64,000 nt of DNA from Macrobrachium rosenbergii (Eukaryota; Arthropoda; Malacostraca; Decapoda; Palaemonidae): NCBI RefSeq assembly GCF_040412425.1, contig NC_089756.1, forward strand, positions 9,074,726-9,138,725, given 5' to 3'. Below, in pieces: positions 1-13,872 of the stretch; position 1 is the stretch's first letter; each line of letters opens with the position of its first letter. Made by a program: the position numbers and the translations under genes. Below the pieces are notes generated by a model. It saw only the letters and a program-made list of their open reading frames with translations. It searched no databases and was not told the DNA's origin.

Positions 1-1850
1 AAATCATCTTAGAAGAAAAACAAATTCATGAAAAATCATCTTAGAAGGAAAAGAAACAAATTCATGAGAAAAAACAAATTCATGAGAAAATCATCTTAGA
101 AGAGAAAACAAACTCATGAGAAAATCATCTTAGAAGGAAAAACAAATTCATGAGAAAATCATCTTAGAAGGAAAACAAACTCATGAGAAAATCATCTTAG
201 AAGGAAAACAAAAATCATTCAAGAAAATCATCTTTAAAGGAAAATAAATTCATGAAGAAAACAAACTCGTGAGAAAATCATCTTAGAAGGAAAATAAAAA
301 TCATCTTAGAAGGAAAACAAATTCATGAAAAATCATCTTAGAAGGAAAAATAAATTTATGAGAAAATTATCTTAGAAAAAGCATCTTAGAAGAAAACAAA
401 TTCATGAGAAAATCATCTTACAAGGAAAACAAATTCATGAGAAAATCATCTTAGAAGGAAAACAAATTCATGAGAAAATCATCTTAAAGGAAAACAAATT
501 CATGAAAAAATCTTAGAAGGAAAAATCAAATTAGAAAATCATCTTTATGGAAGGAAAAAACAAATGCATGAGAAAATCATCTTAGAAGGAAAACAAATTC
601 ATGAGAAAATCATCTTAGAAGGAAAACAAATTCATGAGAAAACTCTTAGAAGGAAAACAAATTCATGAGAAAATCATATTAGAAACAACAAGAAAATCAT
701 CTTAGAAAAATCCATCTTAGGAAAACAAATTCATGGAAAAAATCATCTTAAAGAAAAACAAATTCATGAGAAAATCATCCTGAAAAATCATCTTAGAAAA
801 AACAAATTTAAAATGAAAAATCATCTTAGAAGGAAAACAAATTCATGAGAAAAAAAAATTCATCATCTTAGAAGGAAAAAATTCAAAGAAATCATCTTAG
901 AAGGAAAACAAATTCATGAGAAAATAATCTTAGAAGGAAAACAAATTCATGAGAAAATCATCTTAGAAGGAAAACAATCTTCAAATGAGAAAAATCATCT
1001 TAGAAGGAAAACAAATTCATGAGAAAATCATCTTAGAAGGAAAACAAATAAGAGAAAATCATCTTAGAAGAAAATCATCTTAGAAAATCATCTCGGAAAA
1101 ACAAATTCATGAGAAAATCATCTTAGAAGGAAAACAAATTCATGAAAAAATCATCTTAGAAAATCAAATTCCATCCTAAAAGGAAAATAAATTTAAATTG
1201 AGAAAATCATCTTAGAAGGAAAACAAATTCATGAGAAAATCATCTTATAGAGAGAATAAATTCGTAAGAAAATCATCTTAGAAGGAAAATAAATTCATAA
1301 GAAAATCATCTTAGAAGACAAACAAATCCATGAGAAAATCATCTTAGAAGAAAAATAAATTCATGAGAAAATCACTTAAAAGGAAAATAAACTCATGAGA
1401 AAATCATCATAGAAGGAAAACAAATTCATGAGAAAATAATCTTAGAAGGAAAATAAATTCTTGAGAAAATCATCTTAGAAGGAAAATAAATTCGTGAGAA
1501 AATCATCTTAGGAGGAAAACAAACTTATCAGAAAATCACCTTAGAAGGAAAATAAATTCATGAGAAAATCATCTTAGAAGGAAACTAAATTCATGAGAAA
1601 ATCATCTTTGAAATAAAATAAATTCATAAGAAAATCATCTTAGAAGACAAACAAATCCATGAGAAAATCATCTTAGAAGGAAAATAAGTTCATCTTGGAA
1701 GGAAAAAATAAATTAGAAGAAAAACCATCTTAAGACAAATTCGTGAGAAAACCATCTTAGAAGGAAAACAAATTCACGAGAAAATCATCTTGGAAGGAAA
1801 ACAAATTCGTGAGAAAACCATCTTAGAAGGAAAACAAATTCATGAAAAAA
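1..1850. repeat. 33-bp minisatellite, about 50 copies
   Basis: Imperfect tandem repeats of a ~33-bp unit built on AAATCATCTTAGAAGGAAAA plus CAAATTCATGAG. It starts 33 nt beyond the donor of exon 1883-2042 and runs to the window edge. On the gene's strand each unit reads TTTTCCTTCTAAG followed by AT, which looks like a 3' splice site. Copies vary by truncation and AT/GC changes (CAAATTCATG, TAAATTCATG, TAAATTCGTG). Confidence 0.97.
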
Positions 1851-1882
1851 AAAAACAGACCAACAGCGTCTATCAATCCTAC

Positions 1883-2042
1883 CTGAACGTGAGTCATCAA
1901 GGTCTCCTCCGTCATCTAGGTCATCCAAGGTCAGGAAGTCAAGAATACCTTGCCCCGGCTGACCTCCTTCAACACCTGCTAGGACCAGCTCGATCAATTC
2001 GAGTACAGCATCTTCTACGACCCGGCTCCTGCTATTGAGTTC
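1883..2042 (-). CDS. Dynein heavy chain exon: last one in the window
   Basis: 53 codons plus one base. The acceptor is TGACCCTCCACAG before GAA CTC; the donor is TCA G followed by GTAGGA. The peptide ELNSRSRVVEDAVLELIELV, LAGVEGGQPGQ aligns with [21 protein letters not shown]; the rest (FLTLDDLDDGGDLDDSRS) is acidic and variable. The next exon must lie left of position 1, beyond the 33-bp repeat array. Confidence 0.9.
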
Positions 2043-2626
2043 CTGTGGAGGGTCAAAGAGATTGTAAGAGATTATTCTTTTGGCCTATGCAGGATTTTGA
2101 CTCTTGGTTCATTAGTCAAAAATTGGGCTCCTTTATTTCAGAGCTATAAAAAGAACATTAGTATCGTCGAAACTGTTAGCTAAATTCTCAAGTCTTACGA
2201 AGTAACTTGACTTTCATATATAAACCATACTCAGTAATCTCAGACATTTTTTTACCTTTTGGCTTCTACGTTACAACAGAATATTTATAAATTTATGTAT
2301 GATGAAAATGAATCAGCTAATTCAATGTCTAAAATGTTCTGAAGCAGCTCAGCTTCCACAAAATTATAGAACTTCATATAATATGGAGATTTATGGCCTG
2401 AAACTTCTAAAAAAGTCACTTCTATTTTGGAATGATAAAAGGTCACTTCAAATATGAACTAATATACCGTAAATTAAAAGCGAGGTAAATAATTCAAGAC
2501 ATGGGCAAGAAAAGCAAAACCATTATAAAATGTAGGTACAGCAGAAGAACAATAAATCAAATATGTAAGGGCAGAGTATAAGAAAATAATCATCTGAATT
2601 TTGTAGCCACTTTCTTAACTCCTCAC

Positions 2627-2771
2627 CTGGGCAGCCTGACAGCATGCCAGCCAGTTGTTGTGGACAAAGAGCTCCAAGGTCCATGGCGAAACATCTGGAA
2701 GCATGTAAAGGCGAACCCCTATCATGGCTGCTAAGACACCTTCCATTCTGTGATGGAATATGTCATTCACT
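2627..2771 (-). CDS. Dynein heavy chain exon: VNDIFHHRMEGVL block
   Basis: 145 nt (A completes Arg, then 48 codons). The acceptor is TTCTTTCGGCAG before AGTGAATG; the donor is GCC CAG followed by GTGAGG. The peptide VNDIFHHRMEGVLAAMIGVR, LYMLPDVSPWTLELFVHNN aligns with VNDLIEFRIDAILEEMSSxPLCxLP...PLTCEEFLQMT. The family register continues without a gap from the preceding exon. Confidence 0.92.
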
Positions 2772-3101
2772 CTGCCGAAAGAAAAAAAAACTGTTTTATT
2801 TATTTGTTTATATTAATTTTTTTTTCTAAATGAGGGAATGAAATCGTGAATAAAAATAAAAACTGAAAGGGCCCGATTTTGTTACAAATGCGTCTTGGAT
2901 GAATATTTAAATGAAAAATTTGATGTCAGAATATACAGCATCTCTCTTTTTCACTTACTCAGTCCCTGCTTAAAGATTACCAGAACCTTGAAAGTAAATA
3001 ACTTGACCAGATTTTTAACTAAAAAAAAACTTTAAACCTTTTATGGAAAGGTGACTGATAAAACGGAAAACACAAATGACTAAAAACATTTGTGGTCATA
3101 T

Positions 3102-3104
<3 letters not shown>

Positions 3105-3167
<63 letters not shown>
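3105..3167. repeat. (GA)n microsatellite
   Basis: An uninterrupted GA tract of about 60 nt in the intron between exons 2627-2771 and 3271-3467. Confidence 0.98.
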
Positions 3168-3169
<2 letters not shown>

Positions 3170-3270
3170 GGAGGTGGGGCGAGGGGTGGTAAACATAGCC
3201 TAGAAAGAGAGAGAAGTCATGAGGTGGGAGGACAAACACGTCATCCTAAAAAACTGAATTAACCCATTAC

Positions 3271-3467
3271 CTATCAATCAGCACCTCAAACGTCTTTATG
3301 GCAGTGAATCCGTGATCAAAGAAGCTGTGGGCTTGTATGGACGACCACGTTAGTGACGTCAGGAGAGGATCGAGGGCCTCCTTCAGTTTGTTGATGTGAG
3401 GAACCAGCAGAGGGGACAGGTTCTTAATGACTTTATTCAAAACTCTTTCGTGTTCGTTTAGCAGGTG
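3271..3467 (-). CDS. Dynein heavy chain exon: LVPHINKLKEALDPLL block
   Basis: 197 nt (65 codons plus AG). The acceptor is CCTTCCGTTCCAG before CAC CTG; the donor is ATT GAT AG followed by GTAATGG. The peptide HLLNEHERVLNKVIKNLSPL, LVPHINKLKEALDPLLTSLT, WSSIQAH ... EVLIDR matches YQRVKxxIxxAIEQLIVPHLxKVDEALQPGLxxLTWTSLNI...LELLLDR. Confidence 0.95.
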
Positions 3468-3543
3468 CTGGAACGGAAGGATCCCAAAGTTATTGTAAAG
3501 GAAGATGTGCAAAAGTAAGTTTTTAAACTACTGCTACTACTAC

Positions 3544-3574
<31 letters not shown>

Positions 3575-3601
3575 GCTGCTGCTGCTGTTATTGCTGCTGC
3601 T

Positions 3602-3750
3602 AATAGTAATGAACACCACATTCTTTGGAAGCTTGAATTTCAAGTCAATTGCCCCTTTGTTGGGTTTGTGTCCCATGTGGATAAGGTTCATCATCTGAAT
3701 AATAATATTATCCCTGTGGCTTGTTCCTTATGAATAGGATTCATCTTCTC

Positions 3751-3823
<73 letters not shown>

Positions 3824-4410
3824 GTATCAGGGCCACAAACACATCAACTCCAGCAACCATAACATGAAAAACAAAACAACTGAAACTCCAAATATAATTG
3901 TACAATCATTATAGTTGACAACAACAGCACAAACATTTTTATAATTGTTGTTAACTTGTGTTAGTGCCAATACCAAAATAAATCTATATACATAGAGACA
4001 GACATTTATATTTTGACTTTTTCACAAAATAAAGACACAAACGAATGCATAAGAAATAACCAATCAGACGAAAGGCAAAGCAAAACTGTCATAGGAAGCA
4101 AATTCTTTTGGTGAATCCTCCTTGAGGATGTCGTGCAGCTGGAACTTCATAAGTTCAAGCGAAGATGCAATGCATTACTACCCCAATACAATTCTCCTTG
4201 TATTGTAATAATTTACGCATTTTTATTTATTTACTTATTTATTTATGTATTTGTTAATTTATTTTTTATTTTTGATAAGTGATCTCTTCTTTCTGTATTT
4301 CCCTTTACTTTCTGTTACTTCTTTCGAATAAACAAGATACTCTTTGGCAGCTTGAATTTAAAGTCTATGGCCCCTGTGAGCTTGTTCCATATGAATAGGC
4401 TTCATCTTCT
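3602..4410 (-). repeat. Interspersed family B, two minus-oriented fragments with (AAT)n
   Basis: Two fragments (about 3602-3740 and 4075-4410) of an interspersed repeat whose hallmark on the plus strand is AGCTTGAATTTCAAGT followed by GGCCCCTGTGGGCTTGTTCC. The first is followed by an (AAT)n tract at 3751-3822. Plus-oriented copies lie at 7297-7680, 29580-29850 and 31978-32225. The family carries an (ATT)n or AT-rich stretch at one end. No coding capacity was seen. Confidence 0.8.
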
Positions 4411-4554
4411 GAATAATGATAATGATTCACATAACAGAGAAATAAATTTTTTTATCTTTTTGATAAATCCACATAAACACTCACTTGCTAGTAAACAAGC
4501 ACAATATCATTCACTAATGAAACCACGCTGGACGACGCAGCTATTCCCAATTAC

Positions 4555-4761
4555 CTTAACCATATCCCTCTTCTTCAGCAATAAAGGAGCCTTATTCAGA
4601 AGAAGCTGGGTCATGTAGGGCACTTCGAATCCCAGCTGCTGTATCTTTGTGGCCTCGTGCAATAAGGTCGAAATTCGGGTGTCCCAGTTCACGTACAGTT
4701 CCTCCGTGTCCGGACGCCTGACCACGAGAGTACATCTCAGAGACTTCTGGATGTCACTGAT
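4555..4761 (-). CDS. Dynein heavy chain exon: ELYVNWDTRI block
   Basis: 69 codons, phase 0 at both ends. The acceptor is CCATTTGAACAG before ATC AGT; the donor is GTT AAG followed by GTAATTG. The peptide ISDIQKSLRCTLVVRRPDTE, ELYVNWDTRISTLLHEATKI and QQLGFEVPYMTQLLL matches the IEEIHxGLEASLLVK...TGELFVNFDPQI...ETECMxQMGLEV sequence of the family. Confidence 0.95.
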
Positions 4762-4859
4762 CTGTTCAAATGGGAGACGGAAGATTAAATGGTTCATAAC
4801 TATGATGGCCACTGACTGAGCCTTAGGGATTCTCGTAATGTGTTTATTTGGACTTTATT

Positions 4860-5510
<651 letters not shown>

Positions 5511-5523
5511 CGTTCATCCTTAC

Positions 5524-5705
5524 GCTTTGTTTTCTCCATGCATCGTAATAAGCCAGTTCATACTGAACGAGAGTCTTCCCAATTCGGTTGTACTTCCTCA
5601 CGGCTTCCTTCCCCTCTGGGATTTTCAGGAGAACAGGATGTTCTTTGAAGAACATCATTGGCTCTTCCAGATGTAGGAACAGGCTTCTGGCCCACTGGAT
5701 TTTAC
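5524..5705 (-). CDS. Dynein heavy chain exon: [16 protein letters not shown] block
   Basis: 182 nt (GT plus 60 codons, phase 0 out). The acceptor is TCTCATTTACAG before GTAAAATCC; the donor is AAA CAA AGC followed by GTAAGG. The peptide [26 protein letters not shown] ... [26 protein letters not shown] is in register with KILWARQLFHRL..PM..F..HP...RSYNRxAKxLxEFExLxHRAW. The exon sits between two (CT)n tracts on its own strand: one ends about 8 nt before the acceptor region, the other begins about 15 nt after the donor. Confidence 0.95.
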
Positions 5706-5708
5706 CTG

Positions 5709-5713
<5 letters not shown>

Positions 5714-5785
<72 letters not shown>
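5714..5785. repeat. (GA)n microsatellite abutting an acceptor
   Basis: About 72 nt of GA repeats, which read (TC)n on the gene's strand and so form a very long polypyrimidine tract directly upstream of the acceptor of exon 5524-5705. Confidence 0.97.
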
Positions 5786-5788
<3 letters not shown>

Positions 5789-6250
5789 TCTAAATATATT
5801 CAATAATAAGAGGCATTTCAACTTAATAAAAAGTGGTGTCAAACGCTTGTGTTTAATGTTATAATAACTATGTTGTAATAACTGTTACTAGGCAAAGATA
5901 GATCACACTAAACAACCAAGGAAGAAAAGGCATATTTCTGATCTAGAATGCTCAGAAAGTAATTGAATTCTTAAGATTATTAAACAAAACAATTTATAAA
6001 AGTATATTCAGAGAGTAACTGACTTCTCAAGATAATCAAACAAAAAATTTATAGAATTATATTCGGAAAGTGACTGGCTTCTCATGATAATTAAAACAAA
6101 ACAATTTATAAAATTCTGTTAAGTAAATAGGCTTTAATCTTCCATAAACATTATTCAGAAAAGTTAAGCAAAGTACGGTATCTTGATGCCACTTCGAAAG
6201 ATATCTTTCTTCCTTGTTTAGACGACTGATAAAAATATTATATATATAAT

Positions 6251-6508
6251 CTAGGCCAAAGACCAAGCGCTTGGACCTATGAGGTCCTTCCGCGCTGAAA
6301 GGGAAACTGAGAGCAAATAATATTAAAGGTGTAACAGGAGGAAAACATCGCAGTGGCACTATGAAACAATTGCAATTGTTAGGAAAGGGTAGACAGTAAG
6401 ATGGAAGAAAGAAGATATGAATGGAAGTATAGTAAAAAGAACCTTCGGTAATAACTACAGTACATCGCATGAGGCGCACTGAAGGCACCACTGCCTTACG
6501 GCGTAGAC
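6251..6508 (+). mobile_element. Interspersed family A, copy 1 (diverged)
   Basis: A copy of a ~300-bp non-coding repeat. Shared landmarks are AAGCGCTTGGACCTATGAGG, CGCGCTGAAAGGGAAACTGA, GTGTAACAGGAGGAAAAC, AAGTAAGATGGAAGAAAG-like bases and CATCGCATGAGG(C/T)GCACTGA at the end. Better copies lie at 8690-9005, 9430-9735 and 50625-50930, all in plus orientation. I recall this family as abundant in decapod genomes but cannot name it or its class from the sequence. Confidence 0.85.
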
Positions 6509-6519
6509 GGCTGATTTAC

Positions 6520-6677
6520 CTGCTACAGGGGGCAAACCGCGGAGCTGTGGCGGAGACTCACACTGCCTGTTGTAGATCTTTGAAACCTTTTCTAATTCCT
6601 GGTGATATCGGGCGAGGATCCTTTTGTACTTTCCGTCCACGTCCAACTGTGGTACAACTTCTGCAATCTTCTCAAAC
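6520..6677 (-). CDS. Dynein heavy chain exon: DGKYKRIL ... LPPVAG
   Basis: 158 nt. The acceptor is AACAAACCAAAG before GTTTGAG; the donor is GCA G followed by GTAAATC. The peptide FEKIAEVVPQLDVDGKYKRI, then LARYHQELEKVSKIYNRQ and SPPQLRGLPPVAG, matches FERLNIPNL..DDKYxxIL...ISKLY...PPLARNQPPIAG. A copy of the ~300-bp interspersed repeat (family A) ends only about 12-15 nt beyond the donor. Confidence 0.94.
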
Positions 6678-6779
6678 CTTTGGTTTGTTAAAGGTAAAAG
6701 ATTACTTTCAAAATTACGGTTTTCAATTGAAACTAACTTTACTTCCTGAAATGAGTAGTAATTATTCGTCTTACTAAAC

Positions 6780-7195
6780 TGATGTTACTATTAAAACACG
6801 TGCATGAAACACTACGAAAGTAAGTACGAATCACTGAAGCTTCAAAGCATTGTCTCAGAAAAGGTGACGTAATCACTGTTTCGGTTACTAGATTACAAGT
6901 GCCTTGATTATTCGAAATGAGTGGTTGTTTGTTTTATTAAATTGATGTTAATGTGAGAACACGTGCATGAAACATTACATAAGTAAATACGAATCACTGA
7001 AGCTTCGAAACACAGTCTCAGAAGTGTAACATATTCATTGTTGCGGCGTCTAGACTAAAATTGCCTTTACTACTCGACATATTAGTATGCAAACACGAGC
7101 ATGAAACAAAGTAAATATGAGGCTTCGAAACAGACTCCCAGCGCCTTAGAAATGTAACGTAATCACAGTTTAATGATAACAGATCAGTATGGAAC
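6780..7195. repeat. Diverged ~170-bp direct repeats
   Basis: Two to three diverged copies sharing ACACGTGCATGAAACA, AGTAAATACGAATCACTGAA, GCTTCGAAACACAGTCTCAG and AAGTGTAACATA-like segments, within the intron upstream of exon 6520-6677. Confidence 0.75.
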
Positions 7196-7202
7196 TTTGA
7201 AC

Positions 7203-7742
7203 CTTTAAAAAAAACACACACACAAATTGGAGATCAAATATATTTAAGAAATCCACAGAGTTTCGGAGCGTCAAGCCCCCTCTTCAGTGTGGAGATACTA
7301 TTATTATCTATTATTATTATTCAGAAGATAAACCCTATTCGTATGGAACAAGCCCACAGGGGCCACTGACTTGAAACTCTAGCTTCCAAAGAATATTATG
7401 GTGTTCATTAAAAGAAGTAACAGAAGGTAATGTGAAATAAAAGAGATCAGTTTTTAGAAAAACAGAGATTTACAAATTAATCAATAAATAAATAAAAATG
7501 TAAGTAAAATATTAAAATGCAAGTTTAACGGTATTAGGGTAGTAACAGTAATGCATTACATCTTCGCTTGAACTTCTGAAGTTCCAAGTGCACGACACCC
7601 TCTGGGAGGCGTCCCACTAGAACTCGAGCAGTTGGGTTGTGGTCTCTCCACACCGAAGAGGGAGCATGACGCTCCGAACCATATTCGGGTTTCTTGAATA
7701 TATTTGTTCCCCAATTTGTGTGTGTGTGTTTTTTTTTTTTTT
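7203..7742. mobile_element. Foldback-bounded interspersed repeat (family B inside)
   Basis: Inverted ends: the left end has AAAAACACACACACAAATTG then AAATATATTTAAGAAA; the right end has TTTCTTGAATATATTTG then CAATTTGTGTGTGTGTGTTT. Between them lies a plus-oriented family B copy (7297-7680) with ACAAGCCCACAGGGGCCACT. The arms are about 45 bp and imperfect. It sits in the intron just upstream of exon 7869-8082 in genomic order. Confidence 0.7.
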
Positions 7743-7868
7743 AAATAATCATCGTTTCTTCGCCCTTTTAAGCAGTCAGTTTTAAACTGGCGGATCTTCA
7801 GGGCTTGAACAGCCATCAACATCTCAATCTTTTATAAGAAATACACAAAATTAAAAAATCCACCTTAC

Positions 7869-8082
7869 CTGGCAAGCATCTTGTAAGCCATGGGCGTCTC
7901 CCAAATCTCCTCGTGCTCCTTCTCTACCATCATGTGAATCCTCCGAAGCAGTTCTCGAACGCTGGCGGCGAACACCTGGAGGTCGTTGTCGAAGTGGGGG
8001 TCACGGTAGTCGAGGTAGTCGTAGGTCTTGTGCGAAATCTCGACGCACATCTCATGCCAAGACTTCAGGATGTCTCGTAGGC
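7869..8082 (-). CDS. Dynein heavy chain exon: YLDYRDPHFDNDLQVF block
   Basis: 214 nt (two bases, 70 codons, two bases). The acceptor is TCACTTGATTAG before GCCTACG; the donor is GCC AG followed by GTAAGG. The peptide LRDILKSWHEMCVEISHKTY, then DYLDYRDPHFDNDLQVFAAS, ending METPMAYKMLAR-type (..ETPMAYKMLAR), follows the YNFLDQRKxDFDxDYxxF...ALRMLKKFE order of the family. The final AG joins G of the next exon to give Arg before FEKI. Confidence 0.93.
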
Positions 8083-8689
8083 CTAATCAAGTGACATCAG
8101 TTAGGCAAAGGAGGAAGTCTGATAGAAATAAGGGAATCATTTTCACTTACCTAATCTACTCTACATGGGTTTGAGTTTAATGACGGGTTATTTGCAAGCT
8201 AATGGATTAATGTAGATTACTTCTTTAAATTTTAATTGATTACTAAAGAGAACCTTCACATCAAGCACTTTTGTTTCGTGTTAAGGATTAGATGGCAAAT
8301 TATCATAAACTTGTTCCTAAGGTTTTTTTTTTAAGTCATCTGAGGCAGATTTTCATGCAAGAATTTATGATCCTCATGCAAGCGGTGAATAATGCCTACA
8401 TATTACTAAGCACATCAGGCAAGCAAAAAAATTAAATAATGCTTTAAATAAATCATTGCATGTTTGCAATGAAGACGTTTCTCAACGGCAACCGGGGTTT
8501 TAAGGCGGATGAAAAGAATGATGTGGATGACAGGATTTCAAAAAGTTGAAAATAACACTGTTATTTATTTTCGAAAATTGCAGACTTTAACTCCAAGTGG
8601 TGATGCTGGCTTTAGAAATTGCAATACCACACGTAACGAGTTGTCACATTAACAACAGTGATAACGAGGATGATAGAATAAAACAGAAT

Positions 8690-9005
8690 AGAATAGAATA
8701 GAATATGCAATTTAGGCCGAAGGCCAAGCGCTGGAACCTATGAGGTCATTCAGCGCTGAAAGGAAAATTGAGTAAAAGGTTTTACAGGTGTAACAGGAAG
8801 AAAACCTCGCAGTTGCGCTATGAAACAATTGTTAGAGGAGGGTGGAAAGTAAGATGGAGGAAAGATAAAATGAACGGAGGTACAGTAGTGAAAAGGAATG
8901 AAAGGGGTTGCAGCTAAGGGCCGAAGGGACGCTGCAAAGAACCTGAAGTAATGCCTAGAGTGCATCGCGCTCGAGGTGCACTGACGGCACTGCCCCCTTC
9001 CAGAG
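8690..9005 (+). mobile_element. Interspersed family A, copy 2
   Basis: A nearly complete copy: an AATAGAATAGAATA lead, GGCCGAAGGCCAAGCGCTGG, GAGGTCATTCAGCGCTGAAA, AACCTCGCAGTTGCGCTATG, AAGGGGTTGCAGCTAAGG and GAGGTGCACTGACGGCACT at the end. It has no ORF of note. Confidence 0.9.
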
Positions 9006-9414
9006 ATATCGAGGATGACAGCAGCATAGCACATGGCTATCAATCGGTGACAACACTGGTGGTAACAAAGAAAGTGGAAAGGGGCAGTAACATTGTCACC
9101 ATATTCATTAGCGGTCACTGTACTGACACCGGTAGAAAACGGCAAAATGATGAGTGATGACAACGGCGCTGGAAATAATGTTAATCATTTTGTGATACAA
9201 TTAGTGACAATGATGATGATAATGATAATGTTGACACGACATATGAATATATTAATCATTATGAGATGCAATGAGTGGCAATGATGATGATACTGATACT
9301 GATGACGCGACATAAGAATAAACACGGTCTTTTGGTAGAATATTCGTGTCAATAATTAATCATATTCATTTAGGGACACTCACAAGAACTTCTCTCCAGG
9401 TTTGTTTTTTCTGT

Positions 9415-9740
9415 TGGAATGGAATGGAATACAAAATTCAGGCCAAAGTCCAAGCTCTATAGGACCTATGAGATCATTCAACGCTGCAAGGGAAACTGAG
9501 AGCAAAAAGGTTTGAGAGGTGTGACAGGAGTAAAAACTCGCAGTAGCACTATGAAACAACTGTTAGGAGAGAGTGGAAAGTAAGAAGGAAGAAAGAGAAT
9601 GTGAATGGAGGTAGATTAACAGGAATGCAAGGGGTTACAGGTAGGGGCCGAAGGGTCTCTGCAAAGAATATTAAGTAATGCCTACAGTGCACCGCGTGAG
9701 GTGCACTGATAAAACTACCCCATTGTGGGGACGTGGAGAC
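9415..9740 (+). mobile_element. Interspersed family A, copy 3
   Basis: The same landmarks in order as copy 2 (AGGCCAAAGTCCAAGCTCTA, ATCATTCAACGCTGCAAGGG, AAAACTCGCAGTAGCACTAT, GGTTACAGGTAGGGGCCGAA, CCGCGTGAGGTGCACTGAT), with a short GGAATGGAATGGAAT-type lead. Two copies in direct orientation lie about 730 bp apart. Confidence 0.9.
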
Positions 9741-9920
9741 AGATGTGGTTCCCCGCTTTCAAGGTGCAAGGATTGAATCGAACCTGATTTTAAAAATGTC
9801 TAAAATTACACTTTTTGATGTGGTCATGAAACTTTACGTCAGCCGTATACTTGACGATTTATACTCTTGTAAACCTGAAACATAATACAATTACCCTACG
9901 CTGCATGATAATTTGATAAA

Positions 9921-10676
<756 letters not shown>

Positions 10677-13489
10677 ATATACATATAATCTAAACTTCTA
10701 TGTCATATAACCTAAGTGATAAACACTAAGACGAAAGACTGACAGAGCAGAAGGAAGAGGTAAAAACAGATTTGCTAAGGATAAGGTCCCTTTATTAGGA
10801 GGGGGACCTGGGTGGAAGATTCAAAATAGCGCCGGGTCAAAGGTCAAGCATATTCGGTACCAGTGGCTAAATCCTTCGTGTCACCTTTGTTGATCTTAAA
10901 ACATTTAAGATGAAGAATATTATACAATGGTACAAACTGATAATATTATATTTCAGTTGTAGTGTTTTCCTTTTACTTTTTATCTACAGTTTTCTAAAAA
11001 TCTATTCGACATTTGTTTTATAAAATAAAAATTTAATTAAGAATTTTATTCATGGATGTAGGCAAGGAAGCTGGGGAAAAAAGGTTATGAAAAAAGCTTT
11101 TAAAAAGATAACTGTAAAATTAAATAGGACTGGTTACAACCTGGCTTATTCTTATTGCTCCTCATTTGACCAATGACATCTGAAAATTTAGAGAATGTTT
11201 ATGAGTAACATTCAATGTGGGTAACATTCATGTGGGAACATTAATTCTCAGTGATCTGTTGCTCTTGAAACGTGTGTCGTTGTTCAACAATGTACCAAGA
11301 AATACTTTATGAAGACTTTAGTATATTTCTTTTAGGAATTACATTCTTTTTTGGGCTGTTAAATGTATTCAGAAAAATATTAACAGAGTTTTTACAAGCA
11401 GTTTAGTGTTGGTTTCTGAGTAACAAGGATTTGGAGGAAGGGATAAAGGTAGGTCGGTAACATGTAAATGAGGATGTTGTGAAAATGCAATGATTACTGT
11501 TTGGTAATGTTGTTAACTGACTTGAATACTCGAACCACTTTTCTGATGTTTGTTTATGGGAGAAGCAGACTCTTTGAAATCCAAAATAATTCTCAGATTT
11601 TGAGAATAAAATGAGACCTTTCTTCCAGGTTACGAAAAGTTTGTGAAATATATTTTAAGGGTAAGTTTCCTTTTGTTATTCTTGTATATAATATCTGCGT
11701 TCATGATCAGGGTAATCCTAGCGAGCTTTCCTAAACAAAATGTCTCCAGCCCGAAAATGTCACCTATTGTAACCCAGATCATAACATACAAAAACTATTA
11801 TATAATGGTCAAAGTACTTTGTTGGTAAGATATAAGCTCTTAAAATCGAAATTATAACAGACAAAAATTGCTAGGTAACGCTCAAGGTGTCTTGTGGAAA
11901 AAATGCCAAAGTCTAAACAAGAAATTTTCCTGCCTAATGTTAAAAACATGGATGGCAAAACAGTCGCATCGTCCCGGAAACATTTAAAATTGGTGAAAGA
12001 GAAAAAAATCTCGCGCGTTTTGTTGCATTCCTATTTTGCTCCCAAACACCGCCTTGCTTGAAATGGGTGTGTGTGCTTGCACCTGGTGGGAAAATGATTC
12101 AGAGATGCAGCCACGTCTAAGCATTGCCTGTTATCTGCGAGTGAAGTTTTGGAGACCAAACAATGACTGCAGTCTCTCTAATGTGAGCTCGGGTTCGGAT
12201 AATCCTATAATGATCTTTTTTATATACAGGACTTTTAACTATGGATAATTCCCTTAGATGGTGTGATTACTTTCAGCCCAATATGTTCCTCAGTATGATC
12301 GAGGTTCTCTTCTCGACAAGACATACCACATTTCCAGATGTTACGCTAACAAACTTAGAAGAGGGTAACTGGATATAATTTCACAGCAACAATCTTAGAA
12401 TTCGGCAATATGCAAAAAAAGAAGCAACACAGAAGATCCGTTAGCCCTTCCGCGGATCGCTGAAAAGACATTAATCAGTTGCTCTAGTGATTCAAAAAAT
12501 CCTGGCTATGAAAAAATAGAAGACAATACTACTTACAAAATCTGATGGGAGGTGATACAGCATGTGTGATAAAAGAGGAAGTTTTGTACTGAGCGTAAAA
12601 CAGTTACAAGAGCTGTGGACGAGAAGTTTTCCCCCATCGGGAACAGCACTACGAAAATAGTAATTAAAAAAAAATCATGCCAAGGTTTCCCCTGGGGTTA
12701 CATGCATTCTACATGATGTTAAGTGATGTTAGGTGATGTTGAAACGTTTGCGAAGTGTTTTCAGGATATGCAGCTAGATATAGAAATTGGTGAAACGTGT
12801 GATGTGTTTAGAACATAATCACTGGTTTTAAAAAATCAGTGAGACATATGTGATTTGCGTTCAGAATATGTTTGCAAACACGGCTGAGGATATGTGGTTC
12901 ATGTTTAAAATGATAATTTGGAGACTAAAATTAGTGAGAGAATGATACTGGTTAAGAAGAGAAATTTGGCGAATACCAAATTCATGAAAGAAATGTAAAA
13001 TAGAAAAGATATTTGGATTTGTGGAAAGTAGAAAAAAATAGGAAGAAATGGTATGAAAATAGGAATTTGGATGTGGGTCAATGCAAAAATGAAATAAGGA
13101 ATTCGGCTGTGTGGTGAAGAAAACATCCATACAAGTGAGAGAACATCCACTGATGTGAGAGAAATGTGAAGTGTTGAGAAAGGAAATTTGAATTTGTGAA
13201 GTGAACTAAATTTGGTGAGAGAAAAGTAATGGGTACTGAGAACAGTAGCTTGGAAACAGTGAAAATGAAAAAAAGATGATGGTATAGATATATACAGAAC
13301 TAAACTGAAACTGACGTTTTGTTAAGACTGCAGACGAATACAAACAGGTGCCGTGTCTGTGTCGTTAAAGACTGAGACGATCATTTTATGTGGCATTCGG
13401 TGGGAAAGGTTAAGAAAATGTTAGTATGTACTTCAAATAAACTTTTAAAAGGAAAATTAAGTGAATCTGTGATGGCAAGGAAAATAGAT

Positions 13490-13518
13490 TACCATGAAAG
13501 TGCATTTGTGAGATGTAC

Positions 13519-13580
<62 letters not shown>

Positions 13581-13720
13581 ATTTAAGCGACTTAATTACT
13601 TGATGACAGTGATAGCGGTAGAAGTTATTTTTTATTTGTGGAGAGAGAGAGAGAGAGAGAGTATAATTTAAACGACTGAATTTCATGATGACATTGGTAG
13701 TGGCAGAAGTTATTTTTCAT

Positions 13721-13757
<37 letters not shown>

Positions 13758-13810
13758 AATTAAAGAGATTGAATTTTATGCTGTGACACTGGGATAAGTT
13801 ACTTTTCATT

Positions 13811-13872
<62 letters not shown>

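Noticed and set aside
1..1850. Regularly repeated short units here and at 38-43 kb resembling a CRISPR array
   Set aside because: Units are contiguous and diverge throughout, with no unique spacers; these are eukaryotic intronic minisatellites.
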